From: Candidatus Ornithospirochaeta avicola
Lineage (GTDB): Bacteria > Spirochaetota > Spirochaetia > Sphaerochaetales > Sphaerochaetaceae
Reading direction: 5' to 3'
Assembly: GCA_019113245.1 (NCBI GenBank)
Contig: DXHU01000017.1
Location: forward strand, 1 to 59,770
DNA length: 59,770 nt
The position numbers and the translations under genes are program-made. How positions within the stretch are numbered: position 1 is the first letter of the stretch; each line of letters begins with the position of its first letter. A model generated the notes under the pieces. That model did no database searches and was not told where the DNA came from. It worked only from the letters and a program-made list of their open reading frames with translations. Below are positions 43,732 to 52,942 of the stretch, piece after piece.

Positions 43732-44855
43732 TATTTCTCCTCCTTGTATAGGTAGCATGAGACACTGTGGGTATCGCTTACTTTTATAAGCTCTGGATAG
43801 ACATCGGAGCATTTTGCCACGCACTTTTCACAGCGGTTCTTGAAGTAGCAGTGGTTCGGAAGATTGATAGGAGAAGGAACATTGCCCGGAATGGAGTAAA
43901 GCTTCTCATCCTTGTCAATCATGTTCGGTCTGCTCTTCATCAGTCCGATTGTGTAGGGATGAAGAGGATTCTTGAAGATGTCGACAGTTGTGCCCATCTC
44001 TACAATTCGTCCTGAATACATTACGACTACAAGGTCTGCCATCTCTGCAACAACACCAAGGTCATGTGTGATGAGCATGATTGATGCATTTATCTTGCTC
44101 TTGAGATTTCTCATCAAATCAAGAATCTGAGCCTGAATTGTAACATCGAGTGCTGTTGTAGGCTCATCTGCGATAATCAGCTGGGGGTCGCATGCAAGAG
44201 CCATTGCAATTACAACACGCTGCCTCATTCCGCCTGAAAGCTCATGAGGATACATCTTGTAGACTCTCTCGCTGTTTGCTATTCCTACAAGCTTTAAAAG
44301 CTCTATGGACTTTGCTCTAATCTCGCTCTTCTTCTTGTACTCAACATGAAGCAGGAGAACCTCGTCAAGCTGCTTTCCGATAGTGAAAACAGGATTTAAC
44401 GTGGTCATAGGCTCCTGGAAAATCATGGAAATCTCGTTTCCTCTTATGTGCTGCATAAGCTTTATCGGGGCCTTTGCGAGATTAACAGTCTTTCCGTCTC
44501 TCATACTGAACCTGATTTCGCCGCTTGTAATCTGGCCCTGAGGCTCCTGAAGAAGTCTCATTACAGAAAGGCTTGTAACGCTCTTTCCGCATCCTGATTC
44601 ACCAACAACACCGATTGTCTTTCCCTTGGGAATTGAGAAAGATACTCCATCAACAGCTCTCGCTGTTCCAATATCTGTGTAAAAGAATGTATGAAGATCA
44701 TCAATCTCAAGAAGGTTGTTGCTGTCTTTCATCTGAGAAAGATATTCGCTTTCAGCAATTTTCTTCTTCTTGTTTTTGTTAAACTCTTTATAAATCCTGT
44801 TGTTGGATTTCTTTATTTCCTTCAGCTGCTTGTTTCTTTCTTTTTCAGTTAACAT
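43731..44855 (-). CDS. oppD: Oligopeptide ABC transporter ATPase OppD
   Basis: 374 aa. Walker A GESGCGKSVTSLSV, signature LSGGMRQRVVIAMALA, Walker B LIIADEPTTALDVT, H-loop LITHDLG, and the oligo_HPY tail with NHCYFKNRCEKCVAKC. The first ~48 residues are a highly basic helix (KKSNNRIYKEFNKNKKKK) not present in most OppD proteins, which could be a real extension, since the downstream ATG at residue 42 has no stronger ribosome site. Confidence 0.95.
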   Translation of the reverse strand: MLTEKERNKQLKEIKKSNNRIYKEFNKNKKKKIAESEYLSQMKDSNNLLEIDDLHTFFYTDIGTARAVDGVSFSIPKGKTIGVVGESGCGKSVTSLSVMRLLQEPQGQITSGEIRFSMRDGKTVNLAKAPIKLMQHIRGNEISMIFQEPMTTLNPVFTIGKQLDEVLLLHVEYKKKSEIRAKSIELLKLVGIANSERVYKMYPHELSGGMRQRVVIAMALACDPQLIIADEPTTALDVTIQAQILDLMRNLKSKINASIMLITHDLGVVAEMADLVVVMYSGRIVEMGTTVDIFKNPLHPYTIGLMKSRPNMIDKDEKLYSIPGNVPSPINLPNHCYFKNRCEKCVAKCSDVYPELIKVSDTHSVSCYLYKEEK

Positions 44856-44857
44856 GC

Positions 44858-45991
44858 CTACCTCTTCATCTTTGGATCAAATGCATCGCGTAGGCCATCA
44901 CCTACAAAATTGAATGCTACAACAGTTATGAGGATACATACCCCTGGCGGAATCCAGAGATAAGGACAGCTTCTCATGACGATGGTTGAGTTGACTGCAC
45001 TTACCATGTTTCCCCAGGAGGCATATGGTGCTCCGACACCTATGCCGAGGAAGCTCATCGTGCTTTCCATTAGGATGATTGCTCCCAGGTCCATTGTGGA
45101 CATGACTATGATAATCGGCATGACGTTGGGAATCATATGCTTGAGGATCTTTCTCATAGGACGGATTCCTGTTGCTTCAGCTGCCTGCATGTATTCCATT
45201 TCCCTTATCTGCAAGAGGGATCCTCTGATCATTCTTGCAAATCCAGCCCAGAAGATAAGTCCCATGATGAGCATCGTATAGTAAATCTTGCTTGATGGGC
45301 TTACACGCATCGAGACAAGGAAGCTTGATACAATGAGCATGAGCGGAATGAACGGAATTGACTGGAAGATTTCAACAATACGCATAATGAGCATGTCTAT
45401 CTTTCCGCCATAGTATCCGGCAAGACCTCCCATGAGGGTTCCTATGACTATCTCGACAATTACGACGATAAAGCCGACCATGAGCGAGATTCTTCCTCCG
45501 TACATGAGTCTGGCAAACATATCCTGTCCCATCTCGTTGGTTCCAAGAATGTGGGAAGAGGATGGCACTGCCCTGACATCAACGATAATGCTCTTTGAAA
45601 GCTCTTCTGAGATATATTCACCTGTATTGAGGTTGATATATCTGTTCAACGTTATTCCGTTTTCATTCACTGTCTGTACACGGCGGAAATAATCATAGTC
45701 CCCAGTTTTTTCATTTACTGCCTCAGATTTATAGAAAATCTCAGTCTCAGAGTAGGGGTAGAAGAGAGGACCTGCAAAGCAGAATAAAGCCATTAAGAGA
45801 AGTGCGGCAATTCCGACTACTGCAAGCTTGTTTCTGAAGAATCTTCTCATGACCATCTGTCCGGGAGTCATGAAGACCTGGTTTTCTTCATAATCCTCAT
45901 CCAGATTGGACTTCATTGTAACTTTTTCTTCGATTCTCACATCTTCTTCTCTCATTTCAGCTGAGAGTTTTTCTTTGTTCATTTCATCCAT
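44858..45991 (-). CDS. oppC: Oligopeptide ABC transporter permease OppC
   Basis: 377 aa. A long cytoplasmic N-terminus (about 65 aa), TM1, then a large extracytoplasmic loop of about 90 residues, and the membrane domain with LGTNEMGQDMFARLMYGGR and the EAA loop EYMQAAEATGIRPMRKILKHM. N-terminal extension and loop make it longer than typical OppC (about 300 aa). Strong AGGAGG ribosome site. 12 bases downstream of oppB. Confidence 0.94.
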   Translation of the reverse strand: MDEMNKEKLSAEMREEDVRIEEKVTMKSNLDEDYEENQVFMTPGQMVMRRFFRNKLAVVGIAALLLMALFCFAGPLFYPYSETEIFYKSEAVNEKTGDYDYFRRVQTVNENGITLNRYINLNTGEYISEELSKSIIVDVRAVPSSSHILGTNEMGQDMFARLMYGGRISLMVGFIVVIVEIVIGTLMGGLAGYYGGKIDMLIMRIVEIFQSIPFIPLMLIVSSFLVSMRVSPSSKIYYTMLIMGLIFWAGFARMIRGSLLQIREMEYMQAAEATGIRPMRKILKHMIPNVMPIIIVMSTMDLGAIILMESTMSFLGIGVGAPYASWGNMVSAVNSTIVMRSCPYLWIPPGVCILITVVAFNFVGDGLRDAFDPKMKR

Positions 45992-46003
45992 TTTAAATTC
46001 CTC

Positions 46004-46984
46004 CTAGCTGAGTCTTACTCTCGGGTCAACGACCGCATAAAGAATATCTGTGAGAAGATATCCGATGATTGTCAAAAGAGCAAGGAATATATTGAATCCC
46101 ATCAGATAAGGAACATCTGCAAAATGGGATGCGCTTAATGCGATATTGCCAAGACCTTCAATTGCGAAGATTCCTTCTGTTACCGCAGCTCCTGAAAAGA
46201 GGGAAGGAAGGGATCCTCCAAGAAGGGTCACGATAGGAATGAGTGTGTTTCTGAATGCATGTGAATAAACGACGCGGTGTTCAGAGACACCCTTTGCTCG
46301 GGCTGTCCTGACATAGTCAGAAGAAAGAGCCTCAAGCATGTTGCTTCTGACATATCTTACATAGCTTCCGACTCCTGTCACGACAAAGCATGTGATTGGC
46401 AGGACAAGATGCTTAGCATAGTCAATGAACTTTGCAAGAGTCATGTGGTCCGGGTAGATTACTCGGGCTGTGAGCATTCCGCTTGTAGGAAGAATATTCA
46501 GGCCATAGAAGCCGAATACACGCTTGAATATTGCCGCAATGAAGAATATCGGGAGAGATATTCCGATGAATACCAGGGTTGTTACAAGATAGTCAACCTT
46601 GCTGTATGGTTTCCTTGCGGCAAGAATACCTACAGGAATGGCTATTAGAAGTTCGAAAATAAGAGCAATGAATGAGATGCTGAATGTGATAGGTGCATAT
46701 TCACCGATTATTTCAGATACTGGTCTGTTTCTTGTAAGGGAAACTCCCAGATCTCCCTGGAGGGCCGATGTGACCCAGTCTATATATCCTTCAACGATGC
46801 CTTTATCAAGGCCGTATATACTTCTTAAGTGATCTCTCTGCTCATCTGTGATTCTGCTTGATGTGCTTGTTGAGAGTGAAACATAGTCCGCCGGCATGAG
46901 TCGGACTAGAGTGTAGAGGAGTATCGATACTCCGATAAGAACAATAAAACTGATTATGATTCTTCGTAAAATATATTGCTTCAT
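46004..46984 (-). CDS. oppB: Oligopeptide ABC transporter permease OppB
   Basis: 326 aa, six helices. The N-terminus YILRRIIISFIVLIGVSIL and the EAA loop YVRTARAKGVSEHRVVYSHAF are standard for OppB/DppB. The ribosome site is GGAAGGA. It follows oppA after a 200-base gap containing two hairpins. Confidence 0.95.
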   Translation of the reverse strand: MKQYILRRIIISFIVLIGVSILLYTLVRLMPADYVSLSTSTSSRITDEQRDHLRSIYGLDKGIVEGYIDWVTSALQGDLGVSLTRNRPVSEIIGEYAPITFSISFIALIFELLIAIPVGILAARKPYSKVDYLVTTLVFIGISLPIFFIAAIFKRVFGFYGLNILPTSGMLTARVIYPDHMTLAKFIDYAKHLVLPITCFVVTGVGSYVRYVRSNMLEALSSDYVRTARAKGVSEHRVVYSHAFRNTLIPIVTLLGGSLPSLFSGAAVTEGIFAIEGLGNIALSASHFADVPYLMGFNIFLALLTIIGYLLTDILYAVVDPRVRLS

Positions 46985-47012
46985 CAGTCCTTCCTATTTA
47001 TTTCGGATAAAG

Positions 47013-47036
47013 TAAGGGGGCACACTCTCCCCCTTA
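47013..47036 (-). other. Hairpin upstream of oppB
   Basis: TAAGGGGG pairs with CCCCCTTA (8 bp, 8-base loop). No T-tract follows on the minus strand, so it is not a simple terminator. It lies about 30 bases upstream of the oppB start. Confidence 0.6.
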
Positions 47037-47131
47037 TAATAATGTTTTATACAGAAAATTGCCGTTTCTGTCTACTTAAAGAATAAGTATGAAGATTATT
47101 TAAAGCTTGGAAATATCTGTATTATACACAA

Positions 47132-47162
47132 GTAACTGCCACCCAGTGGGAGTGGCAGTTAC
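47132..47162 (-). other. Strong hairpin downstream of oppA
   Basis: GTAACTGCCAC pairs perfectly with GTGGCAGTTAC (11 bp, 9-base loop), 24 bases after the oppA stop. No T-tract follows on the minus strand, which suggests an mRNA 3'-end stabiliser or processing site that raises oppA over oppBCDF. Confidence 0.7.
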
Positions 47163-47186
47163 GGTAAGTTAGAACTCTTTGGAAAA

Positions 47187-49199
47187 TCAGAGCATTTTTA
47201 CTTTCCAGAGTTCCTGAGTGTAATCCCAGAAGCCTGTGCTGTTCTCTGGAATACTTGTCATATCGACTGTCATTGGGTTGTATGCAATGATGTCGTTTCT
47301 CTGGTAGATAGGAAGTTCGATTGCAAGATCCATAGCCATGTCAAGCATCTCACTTACAAGCTCACGGCGCTCGTCAAGGTCAAGAGTCTGCATGATCTCG
47401 TCCATGATTGCATCAAGTTCAGGATCAGCAATGCCATACCTGTTCTGTCCGCCTGTTGAAGCAAACTGGTCTCTCTTGTCCGGTGTTGTTACGTTACCCC
47501 AAGCCATTACCCAGATGTCTGCAGAACCATCATTCATTGCAGCCTGGAGGACAGCAAACGGAACGTCGTTGATCTGGAGCTCACCGCCGATGCTTGCGAG
47601 GTCTTCAGCAGCACCTGTGAGCATTGCGTATGCAGGGTGGTCTCCCATTCCCTCACCGCCGATGTATGCATTGACAACAAGCTGCTTGCCTTCTTCATTG
47701 ACAAGAACTCCGTTCTTCTGTGTGTATCCTGCTGCTGCAAAGTAAGCAAGAGCATTCTCAACTGAGTACGGATAGTAGACTGTTGCATCGTGTGGATACT
47801 CTGCAAGTGTCGGGAGCATTGGGCGCTCGATGACATTTGCGATATCTCCGTAATATCCCTTTACTGAGCTTTCTCTGTTCATGAGGCTGAAGATACCCTT
47901 TCTGACATTGTTGTCGAGAGTCTTACAGTTGAATCCTGCATAACCATAGCCTGCGAAAGGAATAAGGTCATATTCAATTCCAAGAGCTTTCATCTCGTCG
48001 ATGTTCTGCTGTGTTCCTGTCGGGTTGGAGATATCAACCTCACCATTAGCCATAGCCTGGAGAACATCTGTATCAGGTACGTACTGGATTCTTACATAAC
48101 CGATGTTTGGAACGCCTTCGAAGTAGTTCGGGTTAGCCTTGAGTGTTGCGATGTTGTCTGCAAAGCCTTCGAATGTGTAAGGTCCGCTTCCAACTGGCTT
48201 CATGTTGGAGAGAATTCCCTGAACATTACCCTTCTCATAGTCACCATAGTAGTGCTCTGGAACGATGTATACGCCGCCAACAGTTCTTTCAGCTGTGATA
48301 TCAACAGAGTTGTATGTAATCTGACATGTATAGTCATCAACTCTTACGATACCTGAAATTGTCTCAACATGCTGGCTTCCTGCAAGGTTAGCACTGATGT
48401 AATCCTGCTCGACCTTATTAAGATAGTATGTGTAAGGATCATAGCTGTCTGCATAGTTTGTGTACTCGATTTCAGCAATGAGAGCGAGCATCTGGTCAGC
48501 ATCATTCTGATCGATTGCTGCAAGCTGGTCTGCAAAGCCTTCGCCTGCTGCATAGTCTGCCCAGTAAGCAGGGTCAGCGTTTCCATCCCACCAGCCTTCA
48601 AGATCTGTTGCAATAAGGTATGCAATGTAGTCTTCCTTGGAGATGACATCAGCAGCATACTTTTCTGCAACTTCAGCTTCCATTCCTGCTACAGCCTCAG
48701 AATAGTCAGCTGTGTCATAGTAGTAAGCCTCAACACCCTTGATGTCGTAGTTTACGAGATTAATTGGGCTTGTGTTGCTTGGGTCTGCAAGAACATAGAG
48801 AGTGTAGATGTAGTCATCGATTGTGACTGGCTCTCCATCTGAGAAGTACATGCCTTCATTCAGTGATACTGTGTATGTGACTGTTCCATCCGGGTTCAGT
48901 ACATATGTCACATTTCCTGCATAAGGAACGAGCTCGTTGTTTCTGTCCGGGCGTGTTACAGTTACGAACACCTGCTCAAGAACCTGCTGGTCATAAGCAC
49001 TTTCAGCTGTGAACGGGTTCCACTTCTCTTCAAATGTGGCAGGAACTGCTATAACAAGTGTTTTTTCTGCCTGAGCAGGGACCTTTCCGTCAGAAGCTGT
49101 TGTAGTTGTAGATGCGGTTTCTTTTGCAGCACCAGCGAAAAGGCTGAATGAAACAAAAAGAACGAGCATTACAGCGAAAACTTTCTTCAAGTTCTTCAT
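47187..49199 (-). CDS. oppA: Oligopeptide ABC transporter substrate-binding protein OppA
   Basis: About 670 aa, SBP_bac_5 family. A signal peptide MKNLKKVFAVMLVLFVSFSLFA is followed by GAAKET, with no lipobox Cys. Family landmarks are EEKWNPFTAESAYDQQVLEQ at the mature N-terminus and NEGMYFSDGEPVTIDDYIYTL. Between about residues 175 and 295 lies an acidic Ala/Asp/Tyr-rich stretch (SEAVAGMEAEVAEKYAAD ... QLAAIDQNDADQML) that makes the protein longer than the usual 520-600. The ATG at 49199 follows AGGAGG; an in-frame ATG 21 bases earlier precedes that site. First gene of oppABCDF, with its own strong promoter. Confidence 0.93.
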   Translation of the reverse strand: MKNLKKVFAVMLVLFVSFSLFAGAAKETASTTTTASDGKVPAQAEKTLVIAVPATFEEKWNPFTAESAYDQQVLEQVFVTVTRPDRNNELVPYAGNVTYVLNPDGTVTYTVSLNEGMYFSDGEPVTIDDYIYTLYVLADPSNTSPINLVNYDIKGVEAYYYDTADYSEAVAGMEAEVAEKYAADVISKEDYIAYLIATDLEGWWDGNADPAYWADYAAGEGFADQLAAIDQNDADQMLALIAEIEYTNYADSYDPYTYYLNKVEQDYISANLAGSQHVETISGIVRVDDYTCQITYNSVDITAERTVGGVYIVPEHYYGDYEKGNVQGILSNMKPVGSGPYTFEGFADNIATLKANPNYFEGVPNIGYVRIQYVPDTDVLQAMANGEVDISNPTGTQQNIDEMKALGIEYDLIPFAGYGYAGFNCKTLDNNVRKGIFSLMNRESSVKGYYGDIANVIERPMLPTLAEYPHDATVYYPYSVENALAYFAAAGYTQKNGVLVNEEGKQLVVNAYIGGEGMGDHPAYAMLTGAAEDLASIGGELQINDVPFAVLQAAMNDGSADIWVMAWGNVTTPDKRDQFASTGGQNRYGIADPELDAIMDEIMQTLDLDERRELVSEMLDMAMDLAIELPIYQRNDIIAYNPMTVDMTSIPENSTGFWDYTQELWKVKML

Positions 49200-49234
49200 T
49201 TTTACCTCCTGAGTATTCATGAATTAATGCCGAT

Positions 49235-49263
49235 ATTTTACATGTATGCTTTTTTATAATCAA
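49235..49263 (-). promoter_or_regulatory. oppA promoter
   Basis: On the minus strand TTGATT (49258-49263), exactly 17 bases, TAAAAT (49235-49240), with TG directly before the -10. It lies 35 bases upstream of the oppA start. Confidence 0.75.
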
Positions 49264-49338
49264 GAAGATTTGCATTCTATATGCATATTTTTTGATATTT
49301 ATGCATTTGTGATGAAAAAATTATTGTGAAAATTGGAT

Positions 49339-49367
49339 TTGACAAAAACAATGAGCTTTCATATCAT
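49339..49367 (+). promoter_or_regulatory. tRNA-Pro promoter
   Basis: Perfect TTGACA (49339-49344), 17 bases, TATCAT (49362-49367), placing transcription start at or just before the 5' end of the tRNA. It may also read through into the V-ATPase operon, since no terminator is seen after the tRNA. Confidence 0.8.
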
Positions 49368-49375
49368 CATCATGA

Positions 49376-49449
49376 CGGGCATTAGCGCAGGGGTTTAGCG
49401 TGCAAGTCTGGGGGACTTGAGGTCGCGGGTTCAATTCCCGCATGCCCGA
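49376..49449 (+). tRNA. tRNA-Pro (GGG)
   Basis: The acceptor CGGGCAT pairs with ATGCCCG and the discriminator is A. The anticodon loop CTGGGGG in a CAAGT/ACTTG stem gives GGG. The T-loop is GGGTTCAATTCCC. CCA is not encoded. Confidence 0.97.
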
Positions 49450-49530
49450 TATAATTTATATTATGGTTCTTATATTATAGTTAATATATGGATTCATATA
49501 TCACATTATCATCATAATTTTGGGGCATTT

Positions 49531-49857
49531 ATGCAGAGCAGGATAATAAACGAGATTCTTGAGACAGAGGACAAGGCTCAGAGCATTCTTAAGGATGCAG
49601 AGGAGAAAGCAAGAACTATGGTCCTGGATGCCCAGAATGAGAGAAAGAGCTACATCAAGAGTGAGATAGACAAAAGAAAAGAAAAGCTCAGAAGCGAAGA
49701 GGAAGAGGCTGAAAGGCTATTATCTGAGCGCCTTGATGAGTATGAGAAAACGAAAGAGAGCCTTTTCTCTTCAGCCCTCTCAGCCATGAGCGACAGCCAG
49801 GTGGATGATGCTGCAGACAGAATTCTTGATCTGCTTCTTATGAGGACAAATGTATGA
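49531..49857 (+). CDS. V-type ATPase peripheral-stalk subunit (G/H-like)
   Basis: 108 aa, almost wholly coiled coil, beginning MQSRIINEILETEDKAQSI and continuing EEKARTMVLDAQNERKSYIK, the look of archaeal-type AhaH/NtpF stalk subunits that pair with subunit E. The ATG at 49531 is the family-like start, with only a weak GGGG ahead; the longer frame upstream runs through the tRNA. Its end overlaps the C subunit gene by four bases. It opens the V-ATPase operon. Confidence 0.82.
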   Translation: MQSRIINEILETEDKAQSILKDAEEKARTMVLDAQNERKSYIKSEIDKRKEKLRSEEEEAERLLSERLDEYEKTKESLFSSALSAMSDSQVDDAADRILDLLLMRTNV

Positions 49858-50945
49858 GCCGTGTCAGCGAGTATGCGTTCATTAATGCCAGGCTCAGAGC
49901 AAAGATAGGGGAGATCAACTCCTCTTCTTTGATTGAGCGCATGATAAAGGCCCCGAACCTTGTCGAGGCAGTAAGCCAGCTTAAAGACACAAAATACTCT
50001 GCTCTGGTTCCCCTATATTCGAAGAACGGTGATATAGAAGCCCTTGAGCTTGCACTTTTATCCCTTGAAATCGAAGAGCACAGGAGCATAGCAGCCTCTC
50101 TTGGAGAAAAGGAATCTGCGTTTGTATATGTTCTGCTTGAGAAAGTCGAGGCTGATAACCTCAAGAGTGCAATCAGGCTCTGGTATTCCAACGTTGTCAG
50201 ACATCATCAGATTAATTCAAGAGCAAGCTATCTTTATCAGAAGAAGATAGTGCATGATATAGACTATCAGAGAATAATCAATACAACTGGATATGATAAT
50301 GTGCTTGAGGCTTTAAAAGACACTCCATATTATTCAGTCTTTTCCTCTTACGATATAAACAGGATTGCAGATGAGGGGCTTTTCCGCCTTGAAATCGATT
50401 TGGATCATCTTTATTTTTCCCGTCTTTTTTCTGCAATTGACACGCTTTCAGGCGAGGACAGGAAGATAAGCTACAGCTTATATTCAGTTGATGTCGATTT
50501 GAAGAACATTCTTCTTTTCATCCGCTACTCATCCTATCATCATCTTGTCTCCTCATCTCTTGAGGCTGTGATGATTCCATACGGCTATGTGTATGAAGAG
50601 ATAGAGAAGAAGAGGCTTTTTGACAAAGAAAACTTCACAGAGGACATGAGAAACATCGTCAGAAGGAAATATCCCCTTTTGATGGATGACATAATGTCTG
50701 TCAGGAAAAACGATGATGACATGACGAACCGCGATGAGAATGCGCGTCATATTCTCATGATGGAGAATTTTCTCGGCAATACAAGGAAAAAGGAATTTTC
50801 ACGAATTCTCCTTGGTAAGCCTTTTTCCATAGGTATCACCCTCGCTTATCTCTTTTTGTATAAGGATGAGGACAGGATGATCCGTAGCATCCTGAGCTCC
50901 AAGTTTTACAATGTCGAGCAGAGCAGGATAAGGGAGGCACTGTAG
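49854..50945 (+). CDS. ntpC: V-type ATPase subunit C (AC39 / d-type socket)
   Basis: 363 aa, vATP-synt_AC39 family: YAFINARLRAKIGEINSS at the start, then LEKVEADNLKSAIRLWYS and the matching repeats further on. It is the funnel-shaped socket joining the central shaft (D, F) to the membrane c-ring. It overlaps the stalk subunit by four bases and ends directly against ntpI. Confidence 0.9.
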   Translation: MSRVSEYAFINARLRAKIGEINSSSLIERMIKAPNLVEAVSQLKDTKYSALVPLYSKNGDIEALELALLSLEIEEHRSIAASLGEKESAFVYVLLEKVEADNLKSAIRLWYSNVVRHHQINSRASYLYQKKIVHDIDYQRIINTTGYDNVLEALKDTPYYSVFSSYDINRIADEGLFRLEIDLDHLYFSRLFSAIDTLSGEDRKISYSLYSVDVDLKNILLFIRYSSYHHLVSSSLEAVMIPYGYVYEEIEKKRLFDKENFTEDMRNIVRRKYPLLMDDIMSVRKNDDDMTNRDENARHILMMENFLGNTRKKEFSRILLGKPFSIGITLAYLFLYKDEDRMIRSILSSKFYNVEQSRIREAL

Positions 50946-52928
50946 ATGAATCTGTTTACCAGAAAGATGAAGATGCTTCTGGCAATCGTGCTTGAAGAGG
51001 ATAAGGACAAGGTTGTAAAGAACCTGTTGAAGACAGGGGCTATGGATTTTGTCCGACTTTCTGATTTTGACAAGGATACCGTTGGCCGTCTTTCTCAGAA
51101 CTCAGATCTTTCAGATAGAGCTGAGATTGTTGATCTGAGAATGAGAACAGAGGCTCTGATGAGAGAGGCTGAGATCAAGAAGCCCGATATGAATGAAAGC
51201 GAGCTTGACAGCTCTGCTGACATCGATATGGCGAAAATCAGAAGGTTCCTTGATCAGATGAGCATTGCTCTTCAGAAAACCAGGGACCGCCAGAAGACAC
51301 TTAACCAGAACATACTCACATTCTCAGAGATGGAGAAATATCTTGAGGATGAGAAAAGCGATTATGTCTCTGTACGCTTTGGAAAAGTTAGCGCAAGCTT
51401 TTCAGCCGACTTTTCCAAAAGGGTAAGGTCGTATTCTTCAGCTGCATTTCAGGATGGTGATTCTTTCATTCTTGTGTCATTTAAAAGAGACCAGGCCAGA
51501 GTTGATGAGCTGCTTGGAAAGTTTGGCTGGATTGAAAGTGAGGACGGCTCCAGACAGGCCAGAGCCAGAAAGAAGGCTGTCAATCTTATAAAAGAGGAGA
51601 ATGGAAGGTTAAAGGAAGACATGCTTGCCCTCCAGAAAGAAGCAAGGGAGAAGATATGTGAAAAGAAGGATACTCTTGAGAAAATATGGAAGAGGCTTCG
51701 TCTTGCTGAACTTTCTCTTTCTGTCCAGTCATTCTTCTCCCACACAAGGAACACCACGCTTTTCTCCGGATGGGTCCCCTCTGATGAGTATGATAAGACT
51801 GTTGAGGCAATAATGCTCGCAACAGGAGGAAAGTGCATAATAGAGGAAAAGAGTGATGAGGAGATAGATAGGTCTGAGATTCCTGTATCAATTTCAAGTC
51901 CAAAATTCCTCAGGCCTTTTGAGAGGATGGTCAACAACTATGGGACTCCTGAATACGGTTCTATAAACCCGACTCCGTTCACAGCTGTCTCATATTTTCT
52001 GATGTTCACTTTAATGTTTGCAGATCTTGGCCAGGGTTTTGTACTCCTTCTTGCAGCGCTTGCCGGGCTATACATCTACAAGAAGAATCCAGATAAGAAG
52101 GATGGACTTATTTCACGCAATTTGTGCCAGCTTCTTTTATATCTTGCCCCGGCAAGCATGATAGGAGGCCTTCTCTTCGGATCCTGCTTCGGCTATTCAC
52201 TCCTTCCTCCAATCTGGTTCAATTATCATGCAGTTGTAAACGGGCATGCAGAAGGCGGTCTTGTCTCAAGCGTGTATGACATACTCGGAATAACGATAAA
52301 ATTCGGTATATGCATCATATTCACAGGGCTTGTGCTTAACTGGATAAATCTTTTCAGAAAAAAGAGATATTTTGAGCTTATCTTTGATAAGTACGGCCTT
52401 GTCGGCGGTGCGCTCTATGCTCTTGGAATCTATTATGCATTCGGCTTTGTCGCAAATGGATACAGAATGTATGAAACTCCATCTTTCTTCATGCCGCTGC
52501 TGTTGTTCCTTTTACTGGTGGTTGTTATAAAAGAGCCTGTACACTATGTTATAAAAAGAAGAGCTGGGGTGAAGGAATCAATTTCATCGCTTATTATGAA
52601 CACTGTGATGGAAAGCCTGATACAGTGTCTTGAAATATTCTCGGGCTTCCTTGCAAACACGCTTTCCTTCATGCGTGTGGCAGGACTTGGAATTGCCCAT
52701 GTCTCGCTCATGACAGCATTTGAGGATATAGCTTCCATGACGGGAAACACTTTCTTCTATATCCTCATCATGATACTGGGCAATGCTCTTGTCATTGTCC
52801 TGGAAGGGCTTTCAGCGGGAATAAATTCGCTCAGGCTCAATTATTATGAGTTCTTTACAAAGTATTTCACTGGCCGAGGCTTTGCCTATAACCCCATAGG
52901 GCTTGACGGCAGAAAAGAGGCCAATTAA
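50946..52928 (+). CDS. ntpI: V-type ATPase subunit I (a-type stator)
   Basis: 660 aa. A cytoplasmic N-terminal half with coiled-coil arms (to about 340) and a C-terminal half of about eight helices. The ion half-channel region has the conserved arginine in ANTLSFMRVAGLGIAH, and PTPFTAVSYFLMFTLMFADLG marks the start of the membrane part. The ATG immediately follows the ntpC stop. Confidence 0.95.
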   Translation: MNLFTRKMKMLLAIVLEEDKDKVVKNLLKTGAMDFVRLSDFDKDTVGRLSQNSDLSDRAEIVDLRMRTEALMREAEIKKPDMNESELDSSADIDMAKIRRFLDQMSIALQKTRDRQKTLNQNILTFSEMEKYLEDEKSDYVSVRFGKVSASFSADFSKRVRSYSSAAFQDGDSFILVSFKRDQARVDELLGKFGWIESEDGSRQARARKKAVNLIKEENGRLKEDMLALQKEAREKICEKKDTLEKIWKRLRLAELSLSVQSFFSHTRNTTLFSGWVPSDEYDKTVEAIMLATGGKCIIEEKSDEEIDRSEIPVSISSPKFLRPFERMVNNYGTPEYGSINPTPFTAVSYFLMFTLMFADLGQGFVLLLAALAGLYIYKKNPDKKDGLISRNLCQLLLYLAPASMIGGLLFGSCFGYSLLPPIWFNYHAVVNGHAEGGLVSSVYDILGITIKFGICIIFTGLVLNWINLFRKKRYFELIFDKYGLVGGALYALGIYYAFGFVANGYRMYETPSFFMPLLLFLLLVVVIKEPVHYVIKRRAGVKESISSLIMNTVMESLIQCLEIFSGFLANTLSFMRVAGLGIAHVSLMTAFEDIASMTGNTFFYILIMILGNALVIVLEGLSAGINSLRLNYYEFFTKYFTGRGFAYNPIGLDGRKEAN

Positions 52929-52942
52929 ATAGGAGGGTCAAA

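Noticed and set aside
48369-48842. Plus-strand frame of 157 codons within oppA
   Set aside because: Antisense to a real gene; the Val/Cys/Ile-rich product is a by-product of the reverse complement of common codons.
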